A stretch of 64,000 nt of DNA from Desulfocurvus vexinensis DSM 17965 (GCF_000519125.1 NZ_JAEX01000014.1:1-64000); one strand, 5' to 3'; shown: positions 10,301 to 18,916, counted from the stretch's first letter. Made by a program: numbers and translations. Notes: generated from the sequence alone by a model not told the origin.

Positions 10301-11266
10301 GTCAGCGAGCACTACGCCAGGGCCGGGGAAAAGGACTCCCTGACCCTGGTGCGCCTGTCGTTCCTGCTCAAGAGCAAGGTGGCCGAGGTCTGCGCGCCGG
10401 GCGCCGTGCCCCTGCGCGAGGAGGACGCCCAGCTGCGCGAGATGTTCCAGGGCGAGCAGGCTAGGTTCGGCACGGGCGGGGGCTGGTCCTTCCGGCGCCT
10501 GGAGCACGTGGGCGGGCTGGTCAACGCCTTCATCGTGCGCACCTACACCCGCGTGCGCGAGCTGCGGCCCCAGGGCGGCGACGTGTCCATCACCCCCGAG
10601 GACCTGACCAGGCTCGGACGCAAGATCTCCTCCAGCTTCTCGCGCCGCAAGCACAAGGTCGAGCACACGCCCTTCCTGGCCATCGGCGGCAACACGTTCC
10701 GCATCCTGCACTTCCAGGCCAAGGACAGGAAGCTGGGCCGCCCCACGGACTGGGAGATCCAGGGCGCCCAGGAGGTGGCCAGCCGCGACAGGCTCCAGCT
10801 GGCGGACCTGCGCAAGGGCCCCGGGCTGGCCGAGCTGCTCGTCTGGCTGGCCTGCAACCGTCTCTTCACGCCCGGGGTGGAGGTGCGCGGCGACTATTCC
10901 ATCTCCCCGGTGACGGCGCGCGACCTGGACACCCTGCTGCACCGCCTGACGGAATTCTTCCCGCCGGGGCCGACCTTCAACACCAGCATCGACGAGATGC
11001 TGCGCCCCGAGCGTATCGTGCGCGCCTTCTTCATCCTGAACCTCGTCCAGCCCCGCGAGCAGGACACCGTGCGCGAGGTCAGCCTGGTCTACAGCACCAA
11101 CTGGGGCGAGCTGTTCTGCCGCACCGTGGCCGTGGACCGCGCCGACACGCTCTTCGCCGACCCGGGGCGCTTCCTGCTGCGCCATGTGGAGCAGCGCTTC
11201 GACACGCCCCCGGTCATGGACAGCTTCGTACCCGACCGCGCCAGCTGCCCGCGTCTGGCGCTGTAG
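7391..11266 (+). CDS. Pentapeptide-repeat / class I adenylate cyclase fusion protein
   Basis: 1291-residue protein. Residues 1-430 are Ala/Leu-rich and helical (possibly HEAT-like). About 440-595 is a run of A(D/N)LXX-type pentapeptide repeats, for example LRGADFSGAFLEGAVFEGC. The C-terminal half is an Adenylate_cyclase class I domain: LYTIGSTG and SDLDYWVCHD (about 757-780) match the GST...SDLDIW catalytic signature of enterobacterial CyaA, and DQESSGSAQAMLLKEEFYRT follows. The nucleotidyltransferase aspartates of SDLD are intact, so cyclic AMP synthesis is the likely activity; it is presumably cytoplasmic. The repeat region should form a right-handed beta-helix, perhaps for docking or regulation. 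The gene lies between gpmA and pfkA. E. coli CyaA has no such N-terminal extension. The very high GC leaves long open frames on the opposite strand, which I regard as spurious. Confidence 0.85.
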   Translation: MTASSTPSSPPGGEAAGLLRRLGDMTGRAPREREREEIARLADALAALPGPGGDAARAEAALLLAARHAGAEPGAAALYAALLPRLGPGAAPLLVAVLLRSMEADPRHKPDLPEAAGPLLPHVLNLLLDDQHPLTEPLRGPALAALPLLADLPAERAAAFLDDMDAAGREVACGVAEMLLAGPWGTLVRAALDDGAARIARGERPARELATIIARHAVLGRAAFARELLPLLDTRHAPTLLAALPAVLRCRPGADARLAVAAARTALHPDRRVKAWALAVLAVCAPKDQGKILVSLCAKDGAAATAAPALLPLLPRREYLAWAKAAGGVRQTAPVVFAALAALDPQGVRACLGLLAGGAHGPGAARLAARLPVPGPEAGCDARAAAAAWKPAAPAAGGGARAGRDKDSLLARLGGGPGLSVQFDGPGGGETLRGAKGSPVYRDRTLRGADFSGAFLEGAVFEGCTLEGVLFTGALLQGVRFTRCTFKGGDLAGCRLDGCELRDLRLDHASLRGALLCGCTVAGADLHACDLRGLTLHDTAMSTARFTACDLSGLAVRQGALAGVELVLARMVGARLTGARLTGLTLAALAVADTRAEGLDTDHPALLRLESRRLLAQATALAAQDPPPAPDLDPQEAVAAAAMAEAWFQARDQRAALAAFLENNLRREAWCRHKLGPERSRFYRLAPLVLHADLFAPPAAPAAEDGPPPAPGPAPFRLADYAPDYTTLQDARALFPGAALAQPEAGGAPAPVSIEGLYTIGSTGTAAQTPTSDLDYWVCHDARGMTPALAAALAGRLERIEAWAARTFGLEVHFFAMDLERVRQNNFGFSDQESSGSAQAMLLKEEFYRTAVRVAGKAPLWWLTPPGADDRAYAAARRFAGAGPLGRRLIDLGNLVDIPPGEFFGASLWQIVKALKSPFKSIMKFGLLEKYIASGASGQGALLCDRIKAGLLAGRTALADADPYVLLLREVSEHYARAGEKDSLTLVRLSFLLKSKVAEVCAPGAVPLREEDAQLREMFQGEQARFGTGGGWSFRRLEHVGGLVNAFIVRTYTRVRELRPQGGDVSITPEDLTRLGRKISSSFSRRKHKVEHTPFLAIGGNTFRILHFQAKDRKLGRPTDWEIQGAQEVASRDRLQLADLRKGPGLAELLVWLACNRLFTPGVEVRGDYSISPVTARDLDTLLHRLTEFFPPGPTFNTSIDEMLRPERIVRAFFILNLVQPREQDTVREVSLVYSTNWGELFCRTVAVDRADTLFADPGRFLLRHVEQRFDTPPVMDSFVPDRASCPRLAL

Positions 11267-11277
11267 CCGCCTCCGGG

Positions 11278-11297
11278 CCCGGCCCGGGCCGGGTTTT
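11278..11297 (+). terminator. Probable terminator after the cyclase gene
   Basis: Stem CCCGGC/GCCGGG with a CCGG loop followed by TTTT, 11 bases past the stop codon. Short, but correctly placed before pfkA. Confidence 0.5.
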
Positions 11298-11366
11298 CCG
11301 GGCGTTGCGCGCGGGCGCCATTGCGGCTATGCGAAACCATCACCCCACCTGCACCCAGGAGGCACC

Positions 11367-12470
11367 ATGACCCTCAAACGCGTCGGCATCCTCACCGGCG
11401 GCGGCGACTGCTCCGGGCTGAACGCCGTCATCCGCGCCGTGACCCGGGCCGCCGTCATCCAGCACGGCGCCCAGGTCGTGGGCATCCACAACGGCTTCGA
11501 CGGCCTGGTCACCGGGCGGACCATGACCCTGGACACCGCCGTGACCCGCGACATCCTGACCCTGGGCGGCACCATCATCGGCACCACCAACAAGGGCAAC
11601 CCCTTTGCCTACCGCGAGCTGAACGACGACGGGACCATCCGCGTGAGCGACCTCTCGGACAAGGCCGTGCAGACCGTGCGCGAGCTGGGGCTGGACTGCC
11701 TGTTCGTGGTCGGCGGCGAGGGCACCCTGGAGATCGGCTACAAGCTCCAGCAAAAGGGCGTGCCCATGATCGGCATCCCCAAGACCATCGACAACGACCT
11801 GGAAGGCACGGACTACACCTTCGGCTTCCAGACCGCCGTGCAGGTCGCCTGCGACGCCCTGGACCGCCTGCACACCACCGGGCGCAGCCACCACCGGGTG
11901 ATGATCCTGGAAGTCATGGGCCGCACCGCAGGCTGGATCGCCCTGGAAGCGGGCATCGCCGGGGGCGCGCACATCATCCTGATCCCCGAGATTCCCTACG
12001 ACATCCGCCACGTGGTGCGCAAAATCACCCTGCGCGCCAAGGGCGGCAGCCCGTTCACCATCCTCATGGCCGCCGAGGGCGCCGTGGCCGTGGGCGGCAG
12101 CGCCATCACCCAGGAGTCCGCCACCACGCGCCTGCAGGGCGTGCCGCAGCTGGGCGGCGTGGGCAACCACCTGGCCGGGCTCATCAAGCAGGACATCGAC
12201 CTGGAGGTGCGCACCACGGTGCTCGGGCACATCCAGCGCGGCGGCTCGCCCTGCGCCTTCGACCGCGTGCTGGGCACGCGCCTGGGCGCGGCGGCGGTCA
12301 AGGCCGCAGCCGAGGGCAAGTTCGGACACATGGTCGCCCTGCGCACCCCCGACATCGTGCTCGTACCCATCGCCGAGCTGGCCGGAGTGGTGCGCACGGT
12401 GCCGCCCACCTCGCAGCTCATCGAAGCCGCCGAGGCCATCGGCATCAACATGGGCCGGGAGCGCATGTAG
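11367..12470 (+). CDS. pfkA: 6-phosphofructokinase, group III-like
   Basis: Phosphorylates fructose-6-phosphate in glycolysis. The 367-residue product begins MTLKRVGILTGGGDCSGLN behind CAGGAGG. Family motifs are GGEGTL (about 117-122), PKTIDNDLEGTDYTFGF (about 138), EVMGRTAGWIA and a late HIQRGGSPCAFDR. The residue that selects the phosphoryl donor is Gly in GGEGT, as in ATP-dependent enzymes, whereas the Lys of PKTIDND is typical of pyrophosphate-dependent or mixed group III enzymes. The donor therefore cannot be fixed from sequence, and PPi use is possible. It is longer than E. coli PfkA (320), again like group III. Confidence 0.9.
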   Translation: MTLKRVGILTGGGDCSGLNAVIRAVTRAAVIQHGAQVVGIHNGFDGLVTGRTMTLDTAVTRDILTLGGTIIGTTNKGNPFAYRELNDDGTIRVSDLSDKAVQTVRELGLDCLFVVGGEGTLEIGYKLQQKGVPMIGIPKTIDNDLEGTDYTFGFQTAVQVACDALDRLHTTGRSHHRVMILEVMGRTAGWIALEAGIAGGAHIILIPEIPYDIRHVVRKITLRAKGGSPFTILMAAEGAVAVGGSAITQESATTRLQGVPQLGGVGNHLAGLIKQDIDLEVRTTVLGHIQRGGSPCAFDRVLGTRLGAAAVKAAAEGKFGHMVALRTPDIVLVPIAELAGVVRTVPPTSQLIEAAEAIGINMGRERM

Positions 12471-12512
12471 GCGGGCCGGGGCGAGGGCGGCAGAACCGGC
12501 ACGAGACGCACA

Positions 12513-12550
12513 GGGGGCGGGGCCTGCGGGCCCGCGCCCCCGTGCCGTTT
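12513..12550 (+). terminator. Possible terminator after pfkA
   Basis: A strong GC stem (GGGGGCG...CGCCCCC, 12513-12541) follows pfkA by about 40 bases and is trailed by only a weak T run (GTTTCC). Placement supports it; the tail does not strongly. Confidence 0.35.
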
Positions 12551-12645
12551 CCGCCCCGTCCACTTGCCGCCCCCTTGCCTTCCGGGCCGCGCCGTGTTCT
12601 TCTGCCCTGGTCCGCCCGCGCCCACCGCAACCCGCACCCCACGCC

Positions 12646-13809
12646 ATGCCACGCACCACAGCCTCCGCCCCGGCCTTGTCCGCCTCCGCCTCCGCCGCCG
12701 CAACCCCGACTCCGGAAGCCCCCGCCGCCGCCCTGGCCGCCCTGCTGCCCTGGTTCGCCGCCCACCAGCGGCCCCTGCCCTGGCGACGCGGCTACCGGCC
12801 CTACCATGTCTGGATTTCCGAGGTCATGCTCCAGCAGACGCAGATGGACCGCGCCGTGGACTATTTCCTGCGCTGGACCGCCCGCCTGCCCGACGTGGCC
12901 GCCGTGGCCGCCGCCCGCGAGGACGAGGTGCTCAAGCTCTGGGAGGGCCTGGGCTACTACAGCCGCGCGCGCAACCTGCACGCCGCCGCCCGGGCCATGG
13001 TCGAGGGCCACGGCGCCCGGGTGCCCGAGGCCATGGACGCCCTGCTGGCCCTGCCCGGGGTGGGCCGCTACACCGCCGCCGCCGTGCGCTCCATCGCCTA
13101 CGGCCACGACGAACCCCTGGTGGACGCCAACGTGGCCCGGGTCTTCTGCCGCCTGTTCGACCTCGACGCGCCCGTGGGCGAGGCCGCCACCCAGCGCGAG
13201 CTGTGGCGCCTGGCCGGGGCGCTTTTGCCCCCGGGCCGGGCCCGGGAGCACAACCAGGCGCTCATGGAGCTGGGCGCTTTGGTCTGCACGCCGCGCGGGC
13301 CGCGCTGCGCCGCCTGCCCCCTGGCCCCGGCCTGCGAGGCCCGCAGGCTGGACATCGCGCCCCACCGCCCCGTGCCCGGCAAGAAGAAGGACATCACGCC
13401 CCTGGCCCTGGCCACGGGCGTGCTGGTGCACCGGGGCCGGGTGTTCGTGCAAAAGCGCGCCCCCGGCGACGTGTGGGGCGGGCTGTGGGAGTTCCCGGGC
13501 GGCTGCGTGGAGCCCGGCGAAACGCCCGCCCAGGCCGTGGTCCGCGAGTTCATGGAGGAGACGGGCTTCGCCGTGCGCGTGGCCGCGCCGCTCACGGTCA
13601 TCCGCCACGGCTACACGCGCTTTCGCGTCACCCTGCACTGCTTCGCCCTGGCCCTGGACGCCGACCCGCCCGCGCCCGTGCTCACCGAGGCCGTGGACTG
13701 GCAATGGGCCGGGGCGCGAGAGCTGGCGGCCCTGGCCTTCCCCGCCGGGCACCGCAAGCTGCTGGACTGGCTGGCCGCCGGGGGCCACCTGGAGGACCTG
13801 GCGCCCTGA
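12646..13809 (+). CDS. mutY: A/G-specific adenine DNA glycosylase with C-terminal Nudix domain
   Basis: Removes adenine mispaired with 8-oxoguanine. The 387-residue protein has the catalytic segment ISEVMLQQTQMDRAV, the helix-hairpin-helix LPGVGRYTAAAV followed by LVDANVARVF (catalytic Asp), and the 4Fe-4S loop with spacing C-X6-C-X2-C-X5-C in the CTPRGPRCAACPLAPAC segment. The C-terminal domain retains a full Nudix box, G-x5-E-x7-RE-x-x-EE-x-G (GCVEPGE ... REFMEETGF), whereas in MutY this region is usually degenerate. Residues 1-25 are a low-complexity Ala/Ser/Pro tail and no good ribosome-binding site precedes the ATG, so the true start may lie slightly downstream. Confidence 0.93.
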   Translation: MPRTTASAPALSASASAAATPTPEAPAAALAALLPWFAAHQRPLPWRRGYRPYHVWISEVMLQQTQMDRAVDYFLRWTARLPDVAAVAAAREDEVLKLWEGLGYYSRARNLHAAARAMVEGHGARVPEAMDALLALPGVGRYTAAAVRSIAYGHDEPLVDANVARVFCRLFDLDAPVGEAATQRELWRLAGALLPPGRAREHNQALMELGALVCTPRGPRCAACPLAPACEARRLDIAPHRPVPGKKKDITPLALATGVLVHRGRVFVQKRAPGDVWGGLWEFPGGCVEPGETPAQAVVREFMEETGFAVRVAAPLTVIRHGYTRFRVTLHCFALALDADPPAPVLTEAVDWQWAGARELAALAFPAGHRKLLDWLAAGGHLEDLAP

Positions 13810-13860
13810 GCCGCGCCCCGCGCCGCCAGCCCGCAGGCCCGGCCAGTGCGTCCGGCCAGA

Positions 13861-13896
13861 ACAAAGGCGCCGCCCCCGGCCGGGGGCGGCGCCTTG
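13861..13896. terminator. Bidirectional terminator between mutY and the chemoreceptor gene
   Basis: A perfect GC-rich stem GGCGCCGCCCCC/GGGGGCGGCGCC flanked by ACAAA on the left and TTGT on the right lies between two convergent genes and can serve both. T runs are short. Confidence 0.6.
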
Positions 13897-13919
13897 TGCA
13901 TGGCGCGGGCGGGCGCGGG

Positions 13920-15758
13920 TCAGCGCACGCCGCGGTCGTTCAGGTGCTTGGTGTAGCCCCGGTCCGTGCCCTGGATGTGTTCCACCAGCCAGTCCTTGAG
14001 GAACTGCATGACCTCCATGGTCAGGGCGGCCTTGCCCGAGGCGAAGCCCTTCTCGAAGTCCACCACCTGCTTCACGAAGTCGCGGTGGCGCGCCTTGTGG
14101 GCCAGCAGCCCCGGGAAGTCGTGGCTGGCCATGAGCTTCTCCTCGTGGCCGAAGTGGAAGGCCGCGTAGTCCTTGAGGCCGCGGATCATGTCTTCCAGGG
14201 CGTCCTTGCCCCGGCCCGTGCGCATGGCCTCGTTGAGGTCGTTGATCATGGCCACCAGGATCTTGTGCTGCTCGTCGATCTCGGTGACGCCGACGGACAT
14301 GGCCGCGTCGCTCCACTGGATGGGGAAGCCGCCCTTGGCGGCGGGGCGGGGCGCGGCGGCGGGCTTGGCGGCGGGCCGGGGCGCGGCCTTGGCCGCAGGA
14401 CGCGCAGGGGCCGGGGCCGGGCGCCGGGCGCGGGCCGGGGCGGGGGCGGCGCCGGTCATGGCACGCACGGTGGCCGACAGCTCGTCCAGCAGTTGCGCGA
14501 ACTCGCGCAGCACGGTCCCGGACTCGTCCATGCCCCCGGCGGTGTCCTCGGCGATGCGCGAAACCTCGTCCACGGCGGCGGCGATCTCCTCGCTGGCGGC
14601 GGACTGCTCCTCGCTGGCCGTGGCGATGGCCTCCACGCTGCCCGAGGTCTCCACGGCCCTGGCCCGGATGCGCTCCAGGGCCTCGCGGGCCTCGCCGCTG
14701 CGGGTGTTGGCGTCGGTCACGCCGTCGATCATCTGCTCGGAAACCTCCACCCCCCGGGCGACCCCGGCCTGGATGGAGCCGATCTGGGCCTCGACCTCCT
14801 TGGTGGCGTGCATGGTCTTCTCGGCCAGCTTGCGCACCTCGTCGGCCACCACGGCGAACCCGCGCCCGGCGTCGCCCGCCCGCGCCGCCTCGATGGCCGC
14901 GTTGAGCGCGAGCAGGTTCGTCTGGTCGGCGATGTCGTTGATGGTGCTGATGACGCCGCCGATGGTCCGGGCCTGATCGCCGAGCTGCTGCATGGTCATC
15001 TGCAGGGCCGAGGTGTGGTCGGTGACGGTGGCGATAGAGGCGCGCACGCCTTCCATGACCCCGGCGCCCTCCTCGGACAGGCGCATGGTCTCCGAGGCCT
15101 TGTCGGAGGTGTCGCCCGCGTTGCGGGCCACGTCCAGGACCGTGGCGGTCATCTGCTCCATGGCCGTGGCCGTGTCGCGCATGCGGTCCTTCTGGGTTCC
15201 GGCCCCGGCGGTGGCGGCGGCGATGATCCCCTCCAGGCGCTCCATGGCCTGGGCCATGGCCCCGGCCACGTCGGTGGCCTGATGGGCGGCCTGGGTGATG
15301 GCCTCGTTGCGCGCGGCGAGGTCCTTTTCGCGGGCCTGGGCCTCGCGGTGGGCGGCCTCGGCCTCGCGGGCGCTGGCCAGGGCCTCGGCGTGGGCCTGCT
15401 CGCTCTCGGCGCAGCGGGTGGCGATGGCGGCGGTCAGGGCCTTCAGGCTCTGCTCCAGGCCCGCCAGCTCGTCGGGGGCCTGGGGGGCCTGGGCCGCGCG
15501 GGCGTCCAGCCCCCTGGCGGCGCTGTCGGCCTGCGCGGCCAGGGCCTCGATGCGCCCGGCCACGCGCCGGGCATCCAGGTTGGCCAGGATCACCGAGCCG
15601 GAAAGGATCGCAAAGGCCAGGCCCACCAGCAGGGTCTCGGCCAGGCTGGCCTGGTGGAAGGCCTCCACGCCAAGCAGCAGCAGGAGCGCCGCCACGAGCA
15701 CGGCGGCCAGACTCAGGGCCAGATGCAACAGCGCCTTGTTCTTCAACGTGAGGTTCAT
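13920..15758 (-). CDS. Methyl-accepting chemotaxis protein with C-terminal bacteriohemerythrin
   Basis: 612-residue membrane chemoreceptor. Residues 1-60 hold two hydrophobic segments ([20 protein letters not shown] and [15 protein letters not shown]) with almost no periplasmic loop, so sensing is not periplasmic. A long helical region precedes the signalling hairpin, recognisable by [20 protein letters not shown] and [20 protein letters not shown]. After an Ala/Pro linker comes a hemerythrin domain ([47 protein letters not shown]) with the usual His/Glu/Asp di-iron ligands. This resembles Desulfovibrio DcrH, an O2- or redox-responsive receptor. I chose MNLTLKNK at 15758. Last gene of a minus-strand group, 79 bases after the AsmA-like gene. 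Confidence 0.9.
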   Translation of the reverse strand: MNLTLKNKALLHLALSLAAVLVAALLLLLGVEAFHQASLAETLLVGLAFAILSGSVILANLDARRVAGRIEALAAQADSAARGLDARAAQAPQAPDELAGLEQSLKALTAAIATRCAESEQAHAEALASAREAEAAHREAQAREKDLAARNEAITQAAHQATDVAGAMAQAMERLEGIIAAATAGAGTQKDRMRDTATAMEQMTATVLDVARNAGDTSDKASETMRLSEEGAGVMEGVRASIATVTDHTSALQMTMQQLGDQARTIGGVISTINDIADQTNLLALNAAIEAARAGDAGRGFAVVADEVRKLAEKTMHATKEVEAQIGSIQAGVARGVEVSEQMIDGVTDANTRSGEAREALERIRARAVETSGSVEAIATASEEQSAASEEIAAAVDEVSRIAEDTAGGMDESGTVLREFAQLLDELSATVRAMTGAAPAPARARRPAPAPARPAAKAAPRPAAKPAAAPRPAAKGGFPIQWSDAAMSVGVTEIDEQHKILVAMINDLNEAMRTGRGKDALEDMIRGLKDYAAFHFGHEEKLMASHDFPGLLAHKARHRDFVKQVVDFEKGFASGKAALTMEVMQFLKDWLVEHIQGTDRGYTKHLNDRGVR

Positions 15759-15837
15759 GACGGAAGTCCCTGTGTCGCGCGAGGGGGAACGGTCGCGGCT
15801 GAATATGGGCGGAAAGGGATTACGAAAATTCGCCGGG

Positions 15838-16539
15838 CTAGGGCCCGGGGGCCGGGGGCGGGGTCCCGGCCAGGGCCGACAGATGAGCGGCCACGGCCTG
15901 ATCCGCCGCCCGGGCCAGGGCGCCGAGCACCAGGGCCAGGGCCTCGGACGGCGGCACGCCGCCCCGGCCATGGCCGATGCCCGCCAGCCGCAGCTTGGGC
16001 AGGTGCAGGGTCGCACCGCCCGGCGCCAGGGTCAGGGTCGCGTCGTGGACCACCAGCTCGTCGATGACCAGCAATTGGACGCCGCCGGGCTCGCCGCCCC
16101 GGGCGGCCCGGGCGTCGCGGGCCAGGCGCTCGTTGCGGGCGGTCTCCAGGGCGTTGGACAGCAGGACGTCGAGGTTCGAAGCCCCGGCGGCGCCCCGCTC
16201 GTAGGTGATGGCCGGGCTCTCGACCACCAGGGTGCGCACGGCGACCACGGGGCCGGAAAAGGACTCCGGGGCCAGCTCCAGGCGCACGGCGCCCAGGCTC
16301 GCGGCCAGCGGCGCGGCAAAGCCCCCGGGGTTGCCGATCTGCAACCCGCGCAGCTCGCCCTGGCCCGAAAGGATGGACACGTCGGACTCGTCCAGGTTCA
16401 CCGGCGCGGCCAGGACCACGGCCCCGCACGCCTCCACGCAGCAGCGGATGGCGGGGTTGACATGCACCACGGCCCAGGCGGCGATGCCGCCAAGGCCCAG
16501 GGCGGCGGCGAGGATACAGGTCAGCAGGAGGCCCTTCAT
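15838..16539 (-). CDS. AsmA-like envelope protein
   Basis: 233 residues with an N-terminal membrane anchor ([20 protein letters not shown]) and a body rich in beta-type segments: [39 protein letters not shown] and a later [20 protein letters not shown]. The alternation and the NPxGF/ITYE style resemble the repeats of AsmA-family proteins, which lie in the periplasm and act in outer-membrane lipid homeostasis. It is far shorter than AsmA itself, so the assignment is structural and tentative. The ATG at 16539 has a GGAGA site eight bases upstream. It lies between a DUF606 gene and a chemoreceptor, neither functionally informative. Confidence 0.6.
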   Translation of the reverse strand: MKGLLLTCILAAALGLGGIAAWAVVHVNPAIRCCVEACGAVVLAAPVNLDESDVSILSGQGELRGLQIGNPGGFAAPLAASLGAVRLELAPESFSGPVVAVRTLVVESPAITYERGAAGASNLDVLLSNALETARNERLARDARAARGGEPGGVQLLVIDELVVHDATLTLAPGGATLHLPKLRLAGIGHGRGGVPPSEALALVLGALARAADQAVAAHLSALAGTPPPAPGP

Positions 16540-16637
16540 GCGTTCTCCAGGCGGGGGGAGGCGTCCCGGGCGCGCAGGCACCCGGACAGGAGGCATTCAA
16601 CCCTATTCGCGGGCACAAAGCAACTCCCGCCGCGCCC

Positions 16638-17081
16638 CTAGCCCCGGCGGACCAGCACCACCCCCGCCACCAGCAGCCCCGCGCCCAGCACCCGGCCCCA
16701 GCTCATGGGCTGCGCCGGGTAGCCCAAGAGGCCCCAATGGTCCAGGGCCAGGGAGGCCGCCAGCTGCCCGGCCACCACCAGGGCGAACATGGCCGTGGCG
16801 CCCAGGCGCCAGGACAGGAAGATGGTCATGGTCACGAAAAAGGCGCCCAGCACCCCGCCGCTCCACTGCCACCACGGCACCCGCGCGGGCAGCCCCGGCC
16901 AGGGGGTGCGCGTGGCCACCAGATAGCAGGCCAGGGCCAGGGTGCCGACCACGAAGGAGACCAGGGAGGCGGTCACCGCGTCTCCGGCCCAGGACTCGCG
17001 CAGGCGGGAGTTGATGCCCGCCTGCACCGGGGCCGTGGCCCCGGCCAGCAGGGCCAGGACGACGTAGAGCAGGCTTTCCAT
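16638..17081 (-). CDS. DUF606 (YdcZ-like) DMT-superfamily membrane protein
   Basis: 147 residues, almost entirely hydrophobic, with about five transmembrane helices. LLAGATAPVQAGINSRLRE near the N-terminus and the closing GRVLGAGLLVAGVVLVRR are typical of half-size DMT proteins of the YdcZ/DUF606 group, which are thought to work as dimers. Substrate unknown. The start at 17081 has AGGAG about ten bases upstream. It lies 83 bases downstream of pyrD; GC-rich inverted sequence in this gap may form a hairpin. Confidence 0.8.
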   Translation of the reverse strand: MESLLYVVLALLAGATAPVQAGINSRLRESWAGDAVTASLVSFVVGTLALACYLVATRTPWPGLPARVPWWQWSGGVLGAFFVTMTIFLSWRLGATAMFALVVAGQLAASLALDHWGLLGYPAQPMSWGRVLGAGLLVAGVVLVRRG

Positions 17082-17164
17082 GGGGAAGAATCTCCTGACA
17101 GGGGCCGCACGGGCGGCCCGCCGGGCGCCGGGCCCGGGGTTTGGCGAACGGGAGGCGCGGGGCC

Positions 17165-18076
17165 TCAGGCCTTCAGGCTGCCCCGGTAGGCGTCCCAGGA
17201 CTCGACGCCCAGGGTCGCGCACAGGGCGGGCAGCTCGTCCACCAGCCGGAAGGCCGCGTCGGGACGGATGAAATTGGCCGTGCCCACCTGCACCGCCGTG
17301 GCGCCCACGAGGATGAACTCCAGCACGTCCTCGGCGCTGGCGATGCCGCCGATGCCGATGACCGGGATCTTCACCGCCTGGCAGACCTGCCACACGCAGC
17401 GCAGGGCCACGGGCTTGATGGCCGGGCCGGAGAGCCCGCCGACGACGTTGGCCAGGCGCGGCCTGCGCGTGCGCGCGTCCACGGCCATGCCCGAGAGGGT
17501 GTTGATGAGCGAGAGGGCGTCGGCCCCGGCGTCCTGGGCGGCGCGGGCCATGGCCGCGATGTCCGTGACGTTGGGCGTCAGCTTGACGATGACCGGCTTG
17601 GACCCGGCGCGGCGCTTGACGGCCTCGGTGACGCGCGCGGCCAGGCGCGGGTCCTGCCCGAAAAGGATGCCGCCCTCGCTGACGTTGGGGCAGGAGATGT
17701 TCACCTCCAGGGCGGCGATACCTTCCTGCGCAGCCAGGTAGGCCGCCAGCTCGCCGAACTCCTCGGCCTCGCAGGCGTAGAGGTTGGCGATGACCGGGGT
17801 CTTGGCCCAGGGCAGGGCGGGCAGGCGCTTTTCCACGAACTCGCGGGCGCCGATGTTCTGCAGGCCGATGGCGTTGAGCATGCCCGCCGGGGTTTCGGCG
17901 ATGCGCGGCATGAGGTTGCCCCGGCGCGGCTCAAGGGACAGGCCCTTGACCACCATGGCCCCCAGGCGCCCCAGGTCGCCAAAGCGCATGTACTCCACCC
18001 CGTAGCCGAAGGTGCCCGAGGCGGTGATGATCGGGTTGTCCAGGGTCAGCCCGGCGAAGGAAACGGTCATGTCCAT
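17165..18076 (-). CDS. pyrD: Dihydroorotate dehydrogenase B, catalytic subunit
   Basis: Oxidises dihydroorotate to orotate in UMP synthesis, passing electrons through PyrK to NAD+. The 303-residue FMN protein shows NPIITASGTFGYG at the N-terminus, VVKGLSLEPRRGN, LEVNISCPNVSEGG (with the catalytic Cys of class 1B), IVKLTPNVTDI and the FMN phosphate loop IGIGGIASAEDVLEF. The ATG at 18076 is favoured because AGGAG stands eight bases before it; a second ATG two codons on is possible. It follows pyrK by 10 bases, which fixes it as a class 1B enzyme. Confidence 0.95.
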   Translation of the reverse strand: MDMTVSFAGLTLDNPIITASGTFGYGVEYMRFGDLGRLGAMVVKGLSLEPRRGNLMPRIAETPAGMLNAIGLQNIGAREFVEKRLPALPWAKTPVIANLYACEAEEFGELAAYLAAQEGIAALEVNISCPNVSEGGILFGQDPRLAARVTEAVKRRAGSKPVIVKLTPNVTDIAAMARAAQDAGADALSLINTLSGMAVDARTRRPRLANVVGGLSGPAIKPVALRCVWQVCQAVKIPVIGIGGIASAEDVLEFILVGATAVQVGTANFIRPDAAFRLVDELPALCATLGVESWDAYRGSLKA

Positions 18077-18086
18077 GGCGTGGCTC

Positions 18087-18887
18087 CTAGAGGCTGATTT
18101 CGTCGGACCAGAACACCGGGCCGCGCGCGCACACCGACAAGGGGCCGTGCTCCTTGTGCTCGGTGACGCAGCCCAGGCAGGCGCCGACGCCGCAGGCCAT
18201 GCGGTTTTCCAGGGACAGCTGGGCCCGGCCCCCGGCCTCGCCCGCCACCCGGCCCACGGTGCGCAAAAACGGCAGCGGCCCGCAGGCCAGGATCAGCCCG
18301 TCCGGGCAGTACTGCGGGATGACCTCGCCCAGCAGGGCGATGAAGGCCTGCAGGTCGTCGGGGCAGGTTTCGCGGTGCGCCTCGCAGGCGGCCAGGGCGG
18401 CCATTTCGGCGAAGGGGTAGCAGTCCAGGGGCGGGCGGTGGCCGAAAATGAGCCGCAGGTCGGCACTTGCGGAATGGCGCTTGACGTATTCCAGGAACGG
18501 GGCGATGCCTATGCCCCCGGCGAGCAGCAGCGTGGGCACCCCCGGGCGCGCGGCAAACGCGTTGCCCAGGGGCCCCCACATGGTCACCCTGTCGCCGGGG
18601 CGCAGGGCGGCCAGCTTGGCCGTGCCCCGGCCCACCACCTGGAAAAGCACGCACACGCCGTGCTCCTCGTCGGCCCGGGCGATGGAGAACGGGCGGCCCA
18701 TGAGCGGGTCCATGCCGAAGCCCTCGGGGCGGACCATGACGAACTGCCCCGGGCGCCATTTGCCCCAGGCGGAGCCCTCCGCCCCCGGGAAGTCCAGGGC
18801 CAGTTCGAAGAAATCGCCCTGCGCCCCGCCCGCGCCCAGGCGGGTCAGGCGCCGTACCGTCACGTCCTGGCAAGCGTTTGCAAACAT
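18087..18887 (-). CDS. pyrK: Dihydroorotate dehydrogenase electron transfer subunit
   Basis: 266-residue flavoprotein that carries FAD and a 2Fe-2S cluster and links PyrD to NAD+. The FAD segment RPGQFVMVRP precedes GRPFSIAR; an NAD-binding-like LLLAGGIGIAPFLEY follows; the C-terminal cluster loop is CGVGACLGCV plus a further Cys in LSVCARGPVF. First gene of the minus-strand pyrimidine unit and divergent from the U32 gene, so its promoter must lie in the short 18888-18961 interval. Confidence 0.93.
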   Translation of the reverse strand: MFANACQDVTVRRLTRLGAGGAQGDFFELALDFPGAEGSAWGKWRPGQFVMVRPEGFGMDPLMGRPFSIARADEEHGVCVLFQVVGRGTAKLAALRPGDRVTMWGPLGNAFAARPGVPTLLLAGGIGIAPFLEYVKRHSASADLRLIFGHRPPLDCYPFAEMAALAACEAHRETCPDDLQAFIALLGEVIPQYCPDGLILACGPLPFLRTVGRVAGEAGGRAQLSLENRMACGVGACLGCVTEHKEHGPLSVCARGPVFWSDEISL

Positions 18888-18916
18888 CGGCCATATTCCT
18901 TATTGGTCGCGCATTG

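Noticed and set aside
7370-11185. A very long open frame opposite the adenylate cyclase gene
   Set aside because: Composition is Gln/Gly/Arg/His-rich with no domain, as expected of the antisense of a GC-rich gene; the plus-strand protein has clear cyclase motifs.
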